A stretch of 64,000 nucleotides of DNA from Prorocentrum cordatum. Taxonomy: Eukaryota; Sar; Dinophyceae; Prorocentrales; Prorocentraceae. The stretch spans positions 125,545 through 189,544 of the forward strand of contig CAUYUJ010017868.1 in the NCBI GenBank assembly GCA_963575745.1, written 5' to 3'. Each line of letters begins with the position of its first letter. Position 1 is the first letter of the stretch. Under the pieces are notes generated by a model, which was not told the DNA's origin, ran no database searches, and saw only the letters and a list, made by a program, of their open reading frames with translations. The position numbers and the translations under genes are program-made. This document shows, piece after piece, positions 8,065 to 17,431 of the stretch.

Positions 8065-11000
8065 ATGCTCGCCAACCTTGCCAGACAGCTCTCATCCAAG
8101 CATCAGCGCGCGGCTGAGCAGCATAGGGACGCCAGCTGGAAGAGTTGGGTCAAGTCTCACAGCAGTGCAGGCGGAGGAGCCCTTTTCAATCTCTCGAAGC
8201 CTCCCACCCCATGGCACAGCAGTCCCAGTTTTAGACATGACGGCTCGCTGCCGCCAGCCCCAGCCAGTCAGGAAGAGGAGATGGCGCTTTTGGTTTCTGA
8301 GTGGGGGGCGTATTGGGAGGTGGGGTCCCTGGCCGATCCGCTTTCGTGGCCGTCAGATATGGGCCCTGAGCTGCCAGATTTCGACTTGGACGATCTCAAA
8401 GCGTGTCTCCGCAGCTTTCGAGCCAGCAGCGGCGCTGGTTACGATCAGATTTCGCCCCGTCAGTTGCTCGAGTTGCCAGACGAGGGCCTTGAGTGTTTTC
8501 GCCAGCTAATATTCACCATCGAGAGTAGCTTCGAGTGGCCACAGTTGTGGTCAAAGGTAGTCTTCATATTGAAGCGCACAGGCGGATTGAGACCCATAGC
8601 TTTAACGCACGTCACGTCTAGGGTCCAAGGACGACTTCGCCGCCCCCTCAGTCGGCATTGGCAGCAGCAGAACGTTCGGGAGTTCTGGTGGTCGACTCGG
8701 GGGAGGGGGTCGGATCGGCTTGTGCGGGTTCAAGCAGCCTTCGCCGAGTGGGCCCAGGGACGCGGCCTTTTCGCTGGCACGGTCCTGTTAGACCTTCACA
8801 AAGCGTTTGAAAACGTGCGGCACGGAGAGCTGCTCAAGGCGGCTCAGGCTACGGATTTTCCCCTTCGACAGCTGCGTTTGTTGGTGAGCCTGTATCGGGC
8901 TCCGCGGGTCCTGGACCATGCTGGGGCCACCTCGGCCCCCATCTGCACCGAGCAAGCGGTGCTTCCAGGCTGTCATTTTGCCACCCTCATGCTGCAGCTG
9001 GTGCTGCTCGCCCCGCTTGACACGGTGCAAGCAGCCTTCCCTCTTCGCACAGCTCGAGAGGTTCAGATTGGAGCGGTGGTGGATGACTCGGGGTTGCACA
9101 AGGTCGGATCCTCAGAGCAAGTGCGAGACACTCTGGTGCAAGCCACACGTTTGCTTCATCAAGAGTTGAGTGCCGTTCATCTTCCTGTCAGCAAACATAA
9201 GTCTCGTGTGCTCGCCTCCTGTCCTCAGCTTCGTTCGCAGTTAGCCCTTGCGCTCAAAGCCAAGTGTGTGCTTGGTGTGCAGAGTGAGCGCAATCTTGGA
9301 ATCGATTATGCTGCAGGAGGCGTGATCAAGAGGCACGCCAAGTCACGGCGTTTCACTGCCGCGAAGGTGCGTCACAAAAAGATCCTCAATCGGTCGAGCA
9401 AGCTGTGTAAAAGGCGAGCGCATCATATGGTTCGTGCCGCCGTTCAGGCCTCCACCTCTTACGGGTCGGGGGTGATGGGCAGCAACGGACGTGAGCTCGC
9501 GCAGGCTCGTCTTCATCAGGCGACCGTGCAGTCGCAGAGGGTGCCAGGACGCTCGATCACCCTCATGCTGCAGCTGACTGGCATTCCTCGCATCGATCCT
9601 GCGTACCACCTCAACGTCTCTCCTCTCCTCTCTATCGCCACCTCGCTCTGGGACGGGTGGGTCCCTAGTGGGGTGGTGGAGCAAGGCCTCGAAGGTGCGA
9701 GGCAGGGACTTCAAGAGCACGGCTCTCCGTGGCAGGCCATTCGAGGTCCCTTTTCCGCCGCCGTCGCCACGGCAATGCGACTCGGCATCAAGATGAACGG
9801 GCTCGAGTGGCAGCACCCTAGCGTGGGCGTTTTCTCGGTTGCGGCTTTGTGTCCCCGCACGGTCAAAACTGCCCTCGAGACCGTCGTCGAGAGCTGGCTT
9901 TGGAGCAAGGTGGCCGACCACCTTCAGATGCCCGGGTTTGTGCAAGGCCCCTTTTTGGCTCCCATCAAAGCTGGTATGTCCAAGCTTAAAGCGCACGAAA
10001 AAGGCTACGTAGTCAGTGTAGTTTCTGGCGGCCAGTGGCCGCAAGCCAGACAATATCAGCTTGGTCTGTCGTCTCAGCAAGAGTGTCAGGTCTGCGCCTC
10101 AGCCCCAGGGACCCTCTTGCACAGGCACGTCGGATGCGCTGCGCATCAGGACTTGCTTGAGCTAGAGCAGGAGCCTCCAGCGTGCACGCAGGCCATGGTA
10201 GCAGCAGCAGGTAATCCTCTCGTTCGTCTCCTCCTCGAGAGGCTGCTTGTGCCGCTGCCTGCCCCTCCTCCGCCCCGACCCAACCCCCCCGAAGAACTTT
10301 GGCTCTTCGGAACTCCCGATCAGCTCGGAGGAGATTGTTTTCTCGACGGGAGTCTCTTTGATTCCGAGCTCCCGCCCACCGCGCGCTCGCTAGGTTGGGC
10401 CATCGTTTCCTTGCACGATGATCCGAGCCTCCCCATATCTCGAGCGAAGCGCGCGGTGGTGGCTGGTGGTATCCCAGCTGGGCATTTTGACATCGATGCG
10501 TGTGAGCTTTGGGCGTTGCTCATGGGCCTTAGGCAGGCCCTTCCTGATGCCGTCTTTTGGACCGATTCCAATTTTGTTTTCCAGGGCGTCTGGAATCGAG
10601 GACGGCAGTTTTGTTGCTCGTCCAAAGCTGCGTGGGCCGACATCTGGAAGCTTGTCTGGCATGCCGTCGACGACAGAGGTGGTCTCGACGCGCTGCGCCT
10701 TAACAAAGTTAAGGCGCACGCCTCTCGTGCCGACGTCACCTCAGGTCGTCTCTCGGCCAGGGCTCAGGTGGGCAACGAGCTGGCTGACCAGTATGCCAAG
10801 CAGGCCGCTGAGTACGGCAGAGTCGCTCAGCAATATCGTGACCTGTTCAAAAGTCAGTTTAAGGTTGTGCAGGCCCTGACCCGATGGGTTGGCGTGTGTG
10901 GGCCCCCCATGGCTGATTTGGACTGTCTGCATGTTCCCGTGTCCAAGCGTGCCAGGGTCCTCAGGACTGATGTGCCCAGGTTGCATGTAATTCCTCCTCC

Positions 11001-11409
11001 TCCCGTGGTCTCGTCGGTTGAAAGTCGTGCCGATGTTGCGATCGCGGTCCTGAGGAGAGAGGGTCACGCCACCCATCGAGCCTTTCCCTTCACTCTCGCG
11101 GGGGGGAGGCGGGGGGTGGTGTGCGCCCTGTGCGGTGCTGGCGGAGTCACCGTGTCCAAGCAGTTTCGTGATCCATGCCCGCCAGTGCCCTCTGTCTGGG
11201 GCAGCCGCGTTTTGCGAGGCCTTGAGCAGGGCAAGTACAAGCAAGGAAAGGAGTGGATCCTCCTCACCGAGGCTTGGAACCCTGCCAGTCTGGAGAGAAG
11301 CGGTCAGGGCCCAGACCCAGGCCGCCCTCCCCCTCGGGGAGAGCACCCTGTCGCTGGCCCCTCGGCTGGATGGCGCCCCCAGTCGAGGGTGACAAAACGG
11401 TCGTCCTGA
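8065..11409 (+). CDS. LINE-A ORF2, RT-RNase H part
   Basis: The 1114-residue frame carries RT motif A (LLDLHKAFENV; Asp at 8791-8793, residue 243) and motif C (VVDDS; Asp residues 340-341). Motif B is present but atypical (VLPGC). A CCHC-like knuckle (CQVC, then HRHVGC) lies near residues 674-690. RNase H acidic residues are D761 (FLDGS), E814 (CELWA), D834 (WTDSN) and D908 (ELADQ). A C-terminal motif HRAFPF...VVCALCGAGG...DPC is shared in outline with LINE-B and D. The first ATG is at 8065, but the frame continues upstream through a TGA into the endonuclease, so this is probably one polyprotein. It is the most intact RT in the window. Confidence 0.9.
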   Translation: MLANLARQLSSKHQRAAEQHRDASWKSWVKSHSSAGGGALFNLSKPPTPWHSSPSFRHDGSLPPAPASQEEEMALLVSEWGAYWEVGSLADPLSWPSDMGPELPDFDLDDLKACLRSFRASSGAGYDQISPRQLLELPDEGLECFRQLIFTIESSFEWPQLWSKVVFILKRTGGLRPIALTHVTSRVQGRLRRPLSRHWQQQNVREFWWSTRGRGSDRLVRVQAAFAEWAQGRGLFAGTVLLDLHKAFENVRHGELLKAAQATDFPLRQLRLLVSLYRAPRVLDHAGATSAPICTEQAVLPGCHFATLMLQLVLLAPLDTVQAAFPLRTAREVQIGAVVDDSGLHKVGSSEQVRDTLVQATRLLHQELSAVHLPVSKHKSRVLASCPQLRSQLALALKAKCVLGVQSERNLGIDYAAGGVIKRHAKSRRFTAAKVRHKKILNRSSKLCKRRAHHMVRAAVQASTSYGSGVMGSNGRELAQARLHQATVQSQRVPGRSITLMLQLTGIPRIDPAYHLNVSPLLSIATSLWDGWVPSGVVEQGLEGARQGLQEHGSPWQAIRGPFSAAVATAMRLGIKMNGLEWQHPSVGVFSVAALCPRTVKTALETVVESWLWSKVADHLQMPGFVQGPFLAPIKAGMSKLKAHEKGYVVSVVSGGQWPQARQYQLGLSSQQECQVCASAPGTLLHRHVGCAAHQDLLELEQEPPACTQAMVAAAGNPLVRLLLERLLVPLPAPPPPRPNPPEELWLFGTPDQLGGDCFLDGSLFDSELPPTARSLGWAIVSLHDDPSLPISRAKRAVVAGGIPAGHFDIDACELWALLMGLRQALPDAVFWTDSNFVFQGVWNRGRQFCCSSKAAWADIWKLVWHAVDDRGGLDALRLNKVKAHASRADVTSGRLSARAQVGNELADQYAKQAAEYGRVAQQYRDLFKSQFKVVQALTRWVGVCGPPMADLDCLHVPVSKRARVLRTDVPRLHVIPPPPVVSSVESRADVAIAVLRREGHATHRAFPFTLAGGRRGVVCALCGAGGVTVSKQFRDPCPPVPSVWGSRVLRGLEQGKYKQGKEWILLTEAWNPASLERSGQGPDPGRPPPRGEHPVAGPSAGWRPQSRVTKRSS

Positions 11410-11436
11410 TGGGTGCTCTCCCGAGGTTTTTGTTAT

Positions 11437-11454
11437 ACGGAGGCCTTGCTCCGT
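11437..11454 (+). other. 3' stem-loop of LINE-A
   Basis: ACGGAG-GCCTTG-CTCCGT forms a perfect 6-bp stem with a 6-nt loop, 27 nt after the ORF2 stop and 36 nt before the GGA array. Comparable short stems occur near the 3' ends of LINE-B, C and D. Confidence 0.5.
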
Positions 11455-11490
11455 CGGGGCTCGTGGGGATCTCATGAGCGCCTACTGCGT

Positions 11491-11760
11491 GCGCAGGAGG
11501 AGGAAGGGGGGAGGAGGAGGAGGAGGAGGAGGAGGAGGAGGAGGAGGAGGAGGAGGAGGAGGAGGAGGAGGAGAGGAGGAGGAGGAGCAGGAGGAGGAGG
11601 AGAAGGAGGAGGAGGAGGGGGGGGGGTAATGATGATGATGATGAGGAGGAAGAGGAGGAGGAGGAGGAGGAGGGGAGGAGAAGAAGAAGGGTGGAGGGGG
11701 GGAGGAGGAGAGAGGGAGGAGGGGGGAGGGGGAAGGAGGAGAGAAGAGGAGGGGGGAGGT
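11491..11760. repeat. GGA array at the 3' edge of LINE-A
   Basis: GGA repeats with a short ATG patch at about 11627-11642 and GGGGGG interruptions. Together with 5727-5858 it brackets LINE-A with the same unit on the same strand. Confidence 0.95.
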
Positions 11761-11785
11761 CCTCCTCCTCCTCTTCCTCCCTCCC

Positions 11786-11945
11786 TACCCCCTTTCCACT
11801 CCCCCCCTTCACCTCCCATGTCTGCGAGGTTTGAGACGGTACTTTTTCGAAATAAGAGTTTCTGGCAACGCGTCGCTCCTTTCCAACCTCACGGCGTGAA
11901 GCACTGACACCACCATCGGCAAGCCCGAATCGTTCCCCCTCCTCC
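11786..11945 (+). repeat. Dispersed repeat R2, copy 2
   Basis: Same orientation as 2298-2462 and colinear with it except for a deletion of about 20 bp after GTCGCTCC. It is followed immediately by a CTC array (11936-11998), as copy 1 is followed by pyrimidine repeats. Confidence 0.75.
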
Positions 11946-11998
11946 TCCGCCTTCCTCCTCCTCCTCCTCCTCCTCCTCCTCCTCCTCCTCCTCCTCCT
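11936..11998. repeat. CTC trinucleotide array
   Basis: About 55 bp of nearly pure CTC following R2. The sequence after it (about 12000-12075, GC-rich, ending GGAGGCAGCCGCC) faintly resembles R3. Confidence 0.9.
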
Positions 11999-12124
11999 AC
12001 TACCGAAGGCTCGCCGCCGCCCCCGCGTCCGCCCGGAAGGGGGCGGCCGGCCTGGAGGCAGCCGCCCGCCGCGGGCTGCGCCGTGAGCAGGTCTCCGACG
12101 TCCAAGGATCGGGTGCTGCTAGAA

Positions 12125-12260
12125 GTGTCCCTGGCCCAAGGTGCCCCCAGGATCTCCAGGGAGGCCCCCACGGCCTCCAGAGCACCCCTCACAGGGCCCA
12201 GAGGTCCCTAGGGGCCCAAACATTGAGCGAAAAGCGGGGAGCACCTTGGGCCAGGGACAC
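12125..12260. repeat. Perfect 20-bp inverted repeat, MITE-like
   Basis: The arm GTGTCCCTGGCCCAAGGTGC at 12125-12144 has its exact reverse complement at 12241-12260, enclosing 96 bp rich in CCCC/GGGG. No obvious target-site duplication flanks it. It could be a small foldback element or a structural RNA fragment. Confidence 0.7.
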
Positions 12261-12384
12261 CTTTGAGCAACCCACGACAAGGACATCACGGCGGAGCCAT
12301 CGTCCAGGTCCACGACGTCGTCGCCGTCCCGGCACACCACGTGGCCCTGCAGGGGGATAGCACAAAACGATGCGCAGCATCGAC

Positions 12385-12632
12385 CTCAGGGGAGGAGGAG
12401 GGCGAGGAGAAGGCGGAGGCGGAGGAGGAGGAGGAGGAGGAGGAGGAAGAGGAGGAGGAGGAGGAGGAGGAGGAGGAGGAGGAGGAGGAGGAGGAGAGAG
12501 AACATGAGAGGAGAGGAGGAGGAGAAGGAGGAGGAGGAGGAGGAGGACGACGAGGAGGAGGAGGAGGAGAGGGCGAGGACGAGGAGGAGAGGAGCAGGAG
12601 GAGGAGGAGGAGGAGGAGGAGGAGGAGGAGGA

Positions 12633-12663
<31 letters not shown>

Positions 12664-13115
12664 GAGGAGGAGGAGGAGGAGGAGGAGGAGGAGGAAGAGG
12701 AGGAGGAGGAGGAGGAGGAGGGGAGGAGGAGGAGGAGGAGGGAGGCGGCTGGCTGCCTGCAGGCGGCTCCTTGGAGCGGCTCGGGGCAGCGATCCTTTGC
12801 AAGAGAGGGCAAGAGGTGGAGGAGGAGGAGGAGGAGGAGGAGGAGGAGGAAGAGTGGTGGCATCGTCAATGCGATCCTCATGCCATCGGGTAAGCAGGTA
12901 ATTCGGAGGAGGAGGAGGAGGAGGAGGAGGTGGAGGAGGAGGAGGAGGAAGAGGAGAAGGAGGAGGAGTAGGGAGATGTGGCGGAACGAGGGAGGCAGTA
13001 GGAGGAGGAGGAGGAAGAGGAGGAGGAAGAGGAGGAATAGGGAGATGTGGCGGAAGGAGGGAGGAGGGAGGCAGGAGGAGGAGGAGGAGGAGGAGGAGGA
13101 GGAGGAGGAGGAGGA
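12385..13115. repeat. Long compound GGA array with R3 inside
   Basis: GGA repeats cover about 12385-12745, 12817-12853, 12905-12970 and 13000-13115. The interruptions include an inverted R3 copy at 12746-12815 and a GGGAGATGTGGCGGAA motif seen twice (12970-12986 and 13039-13055). Long frames here encode Glu, Arg or Gly runs only. Confidence 0.93.
12746..12815 (-). repeat. Dispersed repeat R3, copy 2 (inverted)
   Basis: Reverse complement of 3018-3085. Shared bases include GCGATCCTTTGCAAGAG and GGCGGCTCC. Both copies are embedded in trinucleotide arrays of the same sense relative to R3, which suggests R3 and its array spread together. Confidence 0.75.
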
Positions 13116-13663
13116 GCGAGAAGGGCTGACAAGCTGGATGTAGGCCTGGGCGGTTTTACCTGTCTTGTCTCCTCATCCTCTCCGAAGCGCTGGTATGCAC
13201 AGTTGTTTGTTGTTTTTTTTTCTGGCCCCCAGGGCTGCATGACGCTGGCACGCGCAGTGTTTTAGCAGCAATGTAATTGTTTGTTCCATTGTGATTTTGG
13301 CGAATGCCTGGCGGTCATCGTTCAAACGCAGTTGAATAAGTGCACGCCGGCGTTTTTTGGAAGCTTTAGTACTACACTTGTTCGAACTGAGACGCGAAGG
13401 AGGAGAGACAGGCAAGAGAACGCCATAGTAAGGCGCCCTCAGTGAGGATACCTTTTCGCAAGGAATCCTTCAACAAGGATTCCAGGAGTAAGGATGATGG
13501 TTCCTTGTCGAACCCTTTGAAAGCCGATGGCGGAAGAGATATGGGCACAGGACATGCTACAAACGCGGGTGGCGGGCATGCCCCCGGAGCCAGGACGGGC
13601 TCTTGAAACTCATTTTGGATGCTTTGGTGGAAGTGCTCTGACCCCATAGCCTTCGCATCCCAA
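13116..13663. other. Unclassified sequence with a small hairpin
   Basis: Lower-GC unique sequence with a T-rich run at about 13206-13221. GGAATCCTT-CAAC-AAGGATTCC at 13462-13483 is a perfect 9-bp stem with a 4-nt loop. Short frames on both strands show no recognisable domain. Confidence 0.45.
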
Positions 13664-13897
13664 CCATCCCGATGTCCGACGCCGCGCGACCTGAAGCAGT
13701 GCTCCAGGGCCGCATTGCGAACAGAGGGCCTGGCGATGAAGCCTGCGAGATGCCCGGTCGCGAACTCTCGCCCGTGGGAGCCATCCCGATGTCCGACGCC
13801 GCGCGAGCTGAATCGGTGCTTTGGGCCAGATTGCGAACAGAGGGCTTGGTGGCGAAGCCTGCGAGCGGCCTGGTGGAGACCTCTCGCCCTTGGGAGC
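13664..13897 (+). repeat. 117-bp direct repeat, two copies
   Basis: The units at 13664-13780 and 13781-13897 both start CCATCCCGATGTCCGACGCC, include ATTGCGAACAGAGGGC and end CTCGCCC.TGGGAG. The length equals 39 codons, so frames pass through, but no protein family was recognised. Confidence 0.85.
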
Positions 13898-13984
13898 CAC
13901 GGCCCGGAATTCGCAGGCGAAGAACGGCATAAGATAATTTTTGTCCGCCGTCGGGGACGCCTGCCCCCCCGGCAGCTGGAAAGT

Positions 13985-14165
13985 TTGTGCCCCTGCAGTC
14001 AGCCCGCATAGCAAGAATGGGTAACCTTCCCAAGCGTACCCCTGCATCCTTCCCTCCTCGGTCAATCCTTGGCCATTCTCGCTGGCCGCGCCCCGCTAGA
14101 AAAGCTTCGAAACGGCCTCCCAAGGCCCTTGCCTCCTGCGTACTGATGATACGGGTTGACTGTAC
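13985..14165 (-). repeat. Dispersed repeat R4, inverted partial copy
   Basis: Reverse-complement match to 14690-14820. Shared blocks are GGGTAACCTTCCCAAG against GGGCAACATTCCCAAG, then TCCTCGGTC, TCCTTGGCCA and GGCCGC.CCCCGCT. With the plus copy it forms an inverted pair about 540 bp apart. Confidence 0.75.
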
Positions 14166-14232
14166 GTGGCGCCGCAGGTGAGGTCAACTTTGTAGCCTCC
14201 CCGGGGGCAGGCGTCCCCAACGGCGGAAAAAC

Positions 14233-14661
14233 TTGCTTCATGCCGTTCTTCGCCCGCTAATGGAACCGCGCGCTGCAGCGCGAGGCATCGCTCTTATCGT
14301 TGTGATCGCTGCTCTCTTTGTGATCGTTGTGCTCGCTGTAATCCTAGGGGCGCGAATAACTTCGCGCCCTCGTGGGAGCCCTTGTGCCCTTGTGCTCGTG
14401 GGAGCCATTGTGCTGATTGTGATCGCTCTCATCGTTGTGAGCTGTCCTCGCGCGCGCGCGCGGCGGGGGCTGCGCGGGCCCTCCGCGGCCCCAGCCGGCC
14501 ATTCTCGGTTCGCAGTGGGTGCCCTGGCCCATTGCTGGGCACCTCGCATTCCTCGGCCTCCTCGCCCTCCTCGTCCTCGTCGTCCTCCTCGCCCTCCTCG
14601 CCCTCCTCGTCGCCCTCCTCGCTTGGCCACGCCCGCCCCCTACAGCCAACCCGTCTCATAA
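14233..14661 (+). other. Open frame with two hydrophobic stretches, doubtful gene
   Basis: A 142-codon frame contains two hydrophobic segments (about residues 18-42 and 52-68, Ile/Val/Leu-rich) that could span a membrane. The underlying DNA is built of repeated GTGATCGCT/CTCGTGGGAGCC words and then CTCGTCCTC repeats, and its 5' part abuts an R4 copy. The hydrophobicity may simply come from the repeat. No signal or family motif was recognised; I do not treat it as a real gene. Confidence 0.2.
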
Positions 14662-15110
14662 GGACGCACGATAAGCATGCAAGGGCCTCAGACGGCCACT
14701 TCGAGGCTCTTCGAGCGGGGTGCGGCCAACGAAAGTGGCCAAGGACGGACCGAGGAGGCAAGGGTGCCAGGGTACCCTTGGGAATGTTGCCCATCCTGAC
14801 TGTGAGGGTTGACTGCATGCGTCCTGGAGCCACGCCACGCGCTGCAGCGCGAGTGTCCTCGCGCGCGGGTGAGTTCCCTGGGACCCCTCGCTTGGCCAAG
14901 CCCGCCACAAGCATCCCGCCGCTCCGAGATCTTTTTCGATGCGTGGGCCCCGGAGGTCTGGACCACTCCCCGAGGGCCGGCTTGCGGTCCTGCGTCGTTT
15001 TCTGACGGCCCCGAGGCCTGGCGAGGGGCCCGGGAGGCCGAAAAAGCGCCCGAGAATCGCCGCTCGCATTCTCCCCCTTTGGGAGCGTCGGACCTCTGGG
15101 GCACAGGGGG
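14650..15110 (+). repeat. Dispersed repeat R4, longest copy beside its inverse
   Basis: Landmarks in order are TAAGGACGCA, GGCCACTTCGAGGC, AGCGGGG.GCGGCC, GGGTTGACTG, GATGCGTGGGCCCCGGAGG, TTTCTGACGGC, GAGGCCGAAAA and GGGAGCGTCGGA. The same order is seen at 62885-63345, and the right half recurs at 46130-46300 and 46660-46812. No intact ORF is conserved among copies. Confidence 0.8.
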
Positions 15111-15600
15111 GGCGGGCGTGACCGCGCGGACGCCCGCTCCCGAGGCGGGCGGGCCCACGGCCCTCCCAGGGGGCCACGTGTGAATCCCCCCCCGAGTTTA
15201 GGGGGGGAGATGGGGGCACCCCGCCCGCCCAGGGGAGGCCACATGCGAGTCCTGCCCCCCCCCCCGCCCCCTCTCCCCCACCCCCCACGAGTTCTACAAG
15301 GGGGGGGCACTCCGTTCGGGAGCTCCCGAGCGGAGTCGAAGAAAACCCCCCCCTACGAGTTCTACAGGGGGGGGGGCACTCCGCTCGGAGCGCGCCAGGG
15401 ACGGCGCCGGAGGCGTCGCCTGGGGGGCCCAGCGCGGATCCAAGAAATACGCGCGGAGCGCCACCAGTTTATGTTTATGGCGCTTTTTCTTCTTCGAGGA
15501 GGGGCCCCCCCCGTAGAAATCGTGGGGGTGGGGGCAAGGCTTCTGTCGGGCATGTCCTCCTACAGGCAGAATTTTGGAGGATAAATCAAACATAGCCCAA
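15111..15600. repeat. G/C homopolymer-rich region with a 68-72-bp doublet
   Basis: Runs of G or C of 7-12 bases alternate with unique bases. CACGAGTTCTACAAGG...GCACTCCG near 15287-15318 recurs at about 15354-15388 as ACGAGTTCTACAGGG...GCACTCCGCTCGG. CCCCGTAGAAATCGTGGGGG near 15508 is a partial inverse of the same motif. No gene supported. Confidence 0.6.
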
Positions 15601-15661
15601 CCATGCTCAAGCATATTCAAAACTAGTAGAAGAATCGTCCCCATATTGTTTGTCGACTGCT

Positions 15662-15750
15662 TTTGAATGTTCCTCCTGCAGAGGGACATGCCCGACTCAA
15701 GGCACGGCTCACATGCGGCCACCGACCGCCCGCAGAAGCCAGGGGCGCGC
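15662..15750 (+). repeat. Dispersed repeat R5, copy 1
   Basis: TCCTCCTGCAGAGGGACATG, then CCCGACTCAAGGCACGGCTC and CCACCGACCGCCCGCAGAAG. The right half recurs at 17024-17080 and the left half at 62497-62535. Confidence 0.7.
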
Positions 15751-16039
15751 AAACATGAATTAGCGATCCATGGATTTGGCGCGCGGTCACCAAATCCACG
15801 TCCAGAGGTGACGTGCTGAGCGGCAGCGTTTTTCGGCGAACGCCTTACTGCAACGTGTCCAATCTATCCAATGATTGCATACTTGCCACATGTTGTATTG
15901 TGTTACATTATTATGTCTCCCCCCTAACCCCCCCTGGGAGCTGCGCCACACCGCCGGACCAAAGTGGCCCCCCCCCTCCCGGGGCTCAGAAACCTACCAA
16001 AACTTATAGAAAATCTATGACTTCGACCTCTTGGGCCTC
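15751..16039. other. Unclassified spacer with a small hairpin
   Basis: GGATTTGG at 15772-15779 and CCAAATCC at 15790-15797 form an 8-bp stem with a 10-nt loop. The rest is AT-richer unique sequence with no recognised gene. Confidence 0.4.
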
Positions 16040-16600
16040 TTGGGGGGCCGAGAGGGCGCCAAGACGGTTCAAGATGGGCTCTGTGCGGGCCAAAACGGCC
16101 CCGAGACGGTCCGAGATGGCCCCAAGAGGGCCCAAAAAACCCAAATGACGGCCCAAGAGGGCCCCAAGAGCGCCCACAACTGCGCCTCCAGAGGCCAAAA
16201 TCATTGATTTTCCGATGGTTTGGGCACTATTTTAGCGTTCTCGCCATGGCGGCCCAATCAGCTTCGCAAATCGCTCCAGCACAACTCAAGAAGCTCCCAA
16301 GAGGGCCCCGAGACGGCCCAACAGAACCCCAAGACGGCCCAAGGAGGCCTCCAAGACGGTCCAAGAGGCCCCAATGACGGCCCAAGAGGACCCCAAGACG
16401 GCCCCAAGGCGGCCGCGAGAGGCCCCCAAGACGGCCTCCGAAGGGGCGAAACGGCGCAAAAGCGCCCCAATACGGCCAAAGACGCCTCCAAGAGGCCCCA
16501 AGAGGCCCCCAAGAGGCCCCCAAGGAGCCCCAAAAAGCCCCCAAGAGGCCTCCAAGAGGTCTTCAAGAAGCCTCCCAAAGGCTCCAAAGAAGCCCCCCAA
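16040..16600. repeat. Degenerate CCCAAGA/GACGGCC minisatellite, copy 2
   Basis: GACGGCCCAAGA, GAGGCCCCAAGA and GAGGCCCCCAAG words repeat irregularly, as in 1-375. The plus-strand frame from 16220 is Pro/Lys/Arg-rich and the minus frames are Gly/Leu/Trp-rich, both dictated by the repeat. I do not call a gene. Confidence 0.7.
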
Positions 16601-17023
16601 AGGCCATACAGCGACTGGAGTGCAACGCCATTTTTCCAACCTGGGCGAACTGCGGCGCAGCGCCAGCCAGGTGGAAGTTGGTCGCAGCGGCGCCCATGTT
16701 TAGAGCCGGCGCTGGAAGGAAATATGGGGAGGGAGTATGAAAAGGAGGGAGGGGGCAGAGGCCCCAAAGAACTCCCCGAGAAGCCCAAGGAAACTCCCAG
16801 GAGGCCTCCAGGAGGCCCCCGAGAGGCTCCCAAGAGGCTCCGCGACGACGTGACTGTACGTGCTCCGGACGTGCACCCCGCGAAGCGAGAGGAGTCCATG
16901 GATCGGGGGAAGCACCCTCTCCAAAATGCGGCCGGCGCCGCCCCGTTCGGCGGCGGAAATCCGCGATTCCCCATGGACACGGGACCCATCGCTAATCCAC
17001 GCCCCCTTGATCCATGTTTGCCA
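16601..17023. other. Unclassified GC-rich sequence
   Basis: The plus-strand frame continuing from 16220 to 17125 stays open here but is low in complexity and lacks any domain I recognise. Confidence 0.35.
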
Positions 17024-17080
17024 TCGCCCGACTCAAGGCACGGCTCACACGTAGCCACCGACCGCCCGCAGAAGGCGGCG
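17024..17080 (+). repeat. Dispersed repeat R5, copy 2 (right half)
   Basis: CCCGACTCAAGGCACGGCTC followed by CCACCGACCGCCCGCAGAAG, almost identical to 15689-15738 and in the same orientation. Confidence 0.75.
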
Positions 17081-17204
17081 GGCGTGGAGCGCGGGCTTCC
17101 TGAGGTAGGCGTGCACCGCGGATGAATCAGGCGCACCCGCTGGCTGGTCTCCGCTCCCGTTGCCGTGGCTCGGACGCCCATTGCCGCCCATTGCCTCCGC
17201 CGCC

Positions 17205-17280
17205 TATCCCTCCCCCTCCTCCTCCGCCTCCTCCTCCTCCTCCTCCTCCTCCTCCTCCTCCTCCTCCTCCTGCTCCCTCC
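17205..17280. repeat. CTC array at the 5' edge of LINE-B
   Basis: About 75 bp of CTC ending TGCTCCCTCC, directly followed by the TCAAGCC start that LINE-B shares with LINE-C. Confidence 0.95.
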
Positions 17281-17431
17281 TCAAGCCGCTTGGGCTCGAG
17301 CAAGTGGGTCAGAGGCCTGGGGGCCTGCTGCACACTCACTTCCGCCCGAGTCCTTCCCTGTACCTCAGAATGGTGCTTGAGTGTGACCACTTGCATCTTT
17401 GACACCTTTGCAAGTGTTCGCGAAAGCAGGG

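Larger units (their letters stand above)
5865..11490 (+). mobile_element. LINE-A, near-complete APE-type non-LTR retrotransposon
   Basis: The order is ORF1 (zinc finger plus coiled coil), ORF2 with APE-like endonuclease, RT, CCHC knuckle, RNase H and a Cys-rich C-terminus, then about 80 nt of 3' UTR. There is essentially no 5' UTR between the upstream GGA array and the first ATG, and a GGA array begins again at 11491. The only disruption of ORF2 is an in-frame TGA at 8014-8016. Domain order fits the EN-RT-RNase H LINE clades (I/Tad-like in the broad sense); exact clade placement needs a phylogeny. No target-site duplication is resolvable inside the microsatellite. Confidence 0.88.

Noticed and set aside
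9343-10080. Minus-strand frame of 245 codons within LINE-A
   Set aside because: Antisense shadow of the RT frame in GC-rich DNA, without any motif.
16220-17125. 301-codon Pro/Lys/Arg-rich gene
   Set aside because: Its first half is the CCCAAGA minisatellite and the remainder has no recognisable domain or neighbour.
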